A DNA stretch of 64,000 bases from Mesorhizobium sp. WSM3859 (GTDB taxonomy: Bacteria; Pseudomonadota; Alphaproteobacteria; Rhizobiales; Rhizobiaceae). Location of the stretch: assembly GCF_002295065.1 (NCBI RefSeq), contig NZ_NSGG01000003.1:372001-436000 (forward strand). Reading direction: 5' to 3'. The position numbers and the translations under genes were made by a program. Below, in pieces: positions 61,455 through 64,000 of this stretch. The stretch's first letter is position 1; each line of letters begins with the position of its first letter. Below the pieces are notes generated by a model that saw only the letters and a program-made list of their open reading frames with translations, was not told where the DNA came from and searched no databases.

Positions 61455-64000
61455 TCAGCTCGGCAGCGCCGGCATCAGCTTCGGATCAGGCTTCTCGGCG
61501 AGATGCGGCAGGTCCCTGCTGGCGATGAAGGTGTAGAACATCGGCACGACGAAGAGTGTGAACATGGTGCCGACCAGGATGCCGGTGAAGATGACGAGGC
61601 CCATCGAATAGCGTGCGGCCGCGCCCGCGCCGCTGGAGATGATCAGCGGCACGACGCCCAGCGCCATGGCCGCCGTCGTCATCAGGATCGGCCGCAGGCG
61701 CACCTTGGCCGAAGCGATGATGGCATCGCGGCGGCGCATACCGTGGATCTCGCGCTGCTGGTTGGCGAACTCCACCAGCAGAATGCCATGCTTGGTGATC
61801 AGTCCGATCAGCGTGATCAGGCCGACCTGGGTATAGATGTTGAGCGTTCCCAGGCCGATGTTGAGCGGCACGATCGCGCCGAAGATCGACAGCGGCACGG
61901 CCATCATGATGATCAGCGGGTCGCGGAAGCTCTCGAACTGGGCCGCCAGCACCAGATAGATCACGACCACCGCCGCGGCGAAGGCGATCAGGATGGTGTT
62001 GCCCTGTTCCTTCTCTTGCCGCGACTGGCCGGAATAGTCGACGAAGAAGGTGTCGGGCAGGGTCTCCTTGGCAAGGTTCTCCAGCACCTGCAACCCGTCG
62101 CCGGTGGTCACGCCAGGCAGGGGCAAGGCCGAGATCGTCGAGGAGTTCAGCTGGTTGAACTGCTCGATGGCCGCCGGGGAGGCATTGGTCGAGATCTTCA
62201 CGACCGCCGATAGCGGCACCATCTTGCCGTCGACGCTGCGAACGAAATATTCGCCGAGCTTCTCGGGGTTGTCGCGGAATTCCTGCGGCACCTGCGGGAT
62301 GATGTCGTAGCTGTTGGAGTCGCGGTCGAACTGCGCCACCTCGGCGCCGCCGACCAGCAGCGTCAACGTATTGCCGATATCGGCGATCGGCAGGTTCAAT
62401 GCCGCCGCGCGCTCGCGGTCGATGGTGACGGTCACCTGCGGCGCATCGTAGGCCATCGAGTTCTGGACGACGATGAAGCGGCCGGAAGCCTGCGCCTTGT
62501 TCTTGATCTTCTCCGCCTGGTCGAAGACCTCGGAAGGATCGCCGATCGAGCGAACCACCATGGAGATGGGCAGACCGCCGCCGGAGCCGGGCAACGTCGG
62601 CGGCGCGAAGACGAAGGCCTGAACGCCGGCGACCTTGGCGAGCCGTGCGGTGATGTCGGCCTGCAGTTCCTTCGAACTGCGCTTGCGGTCGGCCCAGTCC
62701 TTGAAGGCGAAGCCGACGAAAGCACCGTTGGTCGCGCCGCCGAAGGCGACGGCCGAAAACTGCGCCCTGGTCTCCGGGATATCCCTCACCAGGCCGAGCA
62801 TCTGGTTGACGTAGGTCTCCGTGTAGTCCGACGTCGCGTAGCGCGGCGCGGTCACGATCGAGAGCAGGAAGCCCTGATCTTCCTCCGGCGCAAGCTCGGT
62901 CGAGGTCTTGGTGAACATGAAGCCGGTAAGCGCAACAAGCGCCACGACGATGATCAACGTCACCGGCCGGTTTCTCAAGGAGGCGGTGACCGCGCGCTCG
63001 TAGACATGCTCGACGCGGCCGAAGATGCCATCGACGATGCGCTGGAAGCGGCCATGCGCGCCGGCCTTCAGCAGGCGCGCCGACATCATAGGCGTGATGG
63101 TCACCGCGATCAGGCCGGACAGCACCACGGAGCCGGCAAGCGTGACCGCGAATTCGCGGAACAGCGCGCCCGTCAGACCGCCGGTGAAGGCAAGCGGCGC
63201 AAACACCGCGGCCAGCGTGATGGTCATGGCGACGATGGCCGAGAAGATCTCGCGCATGCCGTTGAAGGCCGCCTGCATCGGCGACATGTGGTCCTCTTCC
63301 ATGTGGCGGTGGATGTTCTCCACCACCACGATGGCATCGTCGACGACGAGGCCGATGGCCAACACCATGGCCAGCAGCGACAGAAGATTGATCGAGTAGC
63401 CGACCGCAAACAGAATGAAGCAGACGCCGATCAGGGACAGTGGGATGGTCACAATCGGCATCATCACCGAGCGGAACGAGCCGAGGAACAGAAGGATGAC
63501 CACCACGACGATGGCGACGGCCTCGCCGATGGTCTTGAACACCTCCTCGATCGAGGCGCTGATCTGGCCGGTAGCGTCGTAGACGACCTCGATCGTCATG
63601 CCTTTCGGCAGCGTTTCCTGAATCACCGGCACGAGCTTGGTGACCGCGGCCGCGGTCGTCAGCGGGTTAGCCGCAGGCGTCGGGAAGATGGCAAGGAAAG
63701 TGCCGGGCTTGCCGTTGAAGCTCACCCTGGTGTCGGTGTTCTCCGCGCCGAGCTCGACACGCGCGACATCGCGCAGGCGCACAACCTCGCCGTTCGTCGA
63801 GCGGATCGGCAGCTGGGCGAAGGCCTCCGGCGTCTGCAGGGTCGAATGCACGGTGATCGAGGAGACCACATACTCGTTCTGGGTGTTCCCGGGCGCCGAC
63901 AGGAAGTTCGAGTTGTTGATAGCGGTGAGCACGTCCACGGCCGTGGCGCCGCGCGCGGCGAGGCGGATCGGGTCGATCCAGATGCGCATGGAATATTCCT
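61455..64000 (-). CDS. RND efflux pump inner-membrane subunit (N-terminus cut off)
   Basis: At least 848 residues of an HAE1-type (AcrB/MdtBC-like) transporter; the frame continues past the window edge, and the Met at 63989 is internal (YSMRIWIDP in context). Periplasmic PN/PC and docking-domain segments flank the second half of the membrane part. GLVVDDAIVVVENIHRHMEE supplies the proton-relay Asp pair on TM4, followed by AIVAMTITLAAVFAPLAF and, near the end, GLITKHGILLVEFANQQRE. It exports drugs or other amphiphiles with a membrane-fusion protein presumably encoded beyond the window. Confidence 0.95.
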   Translation of the reverse strand, partial: EYSMRIWIDPIRLAARGATAVDVLTAINNSNFLSAPGNTQNEYVVSSITVHSTLQTPEAFAQLPIRSTNGEVVRLRDVARVELGAENTDTRVSFNGKPGTFLAIFPTPAANPLTTAAAVTKLVPVIQETLPKGMTIEVVYDATGQISASIEEVFKTIGEAVAIVVVVILLFLGSFRSVMMPIVTIPLSLIGVCFILFAVGYSINLLSLLAMVLAIGLVVDDAIVVVENIHRHMEEDHMSPMQAAFNGMREIFSAIVAMTITLAAVFAPLAFTGGLTGALFREFAVTLAGSVVLSGLIAVTITPMMSARLLKAGAHGRFQRIVDGIFGRVEHVYERAVTASLRNRPVTLIIVVALVALTGFMFTKTSTELAPEEDQGFLLSIVTAPRYATSDYTETYVNQMLGLVRDIPETRAQFSAVAFGGATNGAFVGFAFKDWADRKRSSKELQADITARLAKVAGVQAFVFAPPTLPGSGGGLPISMVVRSIGDPSEVFDQAEKIKNKAQASGRFIVVQNSMAYDAPQVTVTIDRERAAALNLPIADIGNTLTLLVGGAEVAQFDRDSNSYDIIPQVPQEFRDNPEKLGEYFVRSVDGKMVPLSAVVKISTNASPAAIEQFNQLNSSTISALPLPGVTTGDGLQVLENLAKETLPDTFFVDYSGQSRQEKEQGNTILIAFAAAVVVIYLVLAAQFESFRDPLIIMMAVPLSIFGAIVPLNIGLGTLNIYTQVGLITLIGLITKHGILLVEFANQQREIHGMRRRDAIIASAKVRLRPILMTTAAMALGVVPLIISSGAGAAARYSMGLVIFTGILVGTMFTLFVVPMFYTFIASRDLPHLAEKPDPKLMPALPS

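Overview
The window is a stretch of high-GC alphaproteobacterial chromosome. The general stress regulators PhyR-NepR-EcfG, the pst-phoU-phoB order, HWE-type histidine kinases, a NagC/XylR-type repressor beside a xylose transporter, and abundant rhizobial-style palindromic intergenic repeats point to Rhizobiales, most likely Mesorhizobium or a close relative. This placement rests on gene content and protein style; no database search was run.

Layout. 0-1 kb: a cut-off minus-strand gene, a small membrane protein, a VOC protein and tRNA-Glu(CTC). 1-3.5 kb: a possible small insertion behind the tRNA, carrying a CadC-type winged-helix/TPR regulator and ending in a decayed copy of the tRNA 3' half. 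3.6-6.6 kb: a VOC protein, a GST with a histone-H1-like tail, and small exported proteins. 6.7-10.5 kb: a soluble five-PAS hybrid histidine kinase. 10.9-16.2 kb: pstSCAB-phoU-phoB behind a triple Pho box. 16.3-21.2 kb: a ROK repressor divergent from xylF-xylH-xylG. 21.3-25.3 kb: two HWE-type kinases and small envelope proteins. 25.4-31.4 kb: the general stress response (GSR) locus, with phyR divergent from nepR-ecfG. I find nine GGAAC-N16/17-CGTT promoters between 23.7 and 31.4 kb. They serve phyR, nepR-ecfG, an HWE kinase, DUF1328, a Crp/Fnr regulator, a DUF883-like/membrane pair, a lipid kinase, a PRC-barrel protein, a small lipoprotein and a small membrane protein. 32.9-38.4 kb: a PMH/sulfatase-type hydrolase, an MhqO/MhqD-like pair, a GNAT protein, an M19 dipeptidase and a VOC protein.

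38.5-55 kb: an accessory-looking catabolic locus. It holds two paralogous FAD oxidoreductases, a GcvT-fold protein and a small protein in one operon; a methyltransferase and a BetI-like TetR repressor; two tandem polyamine-type binding proteins with a flavin amine oxidase; a complete PotABC-type ABC transporter; a class III aminotransferase; and a Rieske oxygenase. The same 16-bp palindrome, TTGAA-N6-TTCAA, lies in the three promoter regions of this locus, so it looks like one regulon under the local TetR protein. The most economical reading is uptake and demethylation/deamination of an N-methylated amine, betaine or polyamine-like compound. The substrate is unknown, and this is the best candidate in the window for an undescribed pathway.

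55.5-61.4 kb: a small exported protein, a hybrid kinase, an OmpR regulator, a divergent regulator with a degenerate receiver, small membrane proteins and an L,D-transpeptidase. The window ends inside an RND efflux pump gene on the minus strand. Three families of palindromic repeats are scattered between genes. In one family the outer arms differ in sequence between copies yet stay self-complementary within each copy.
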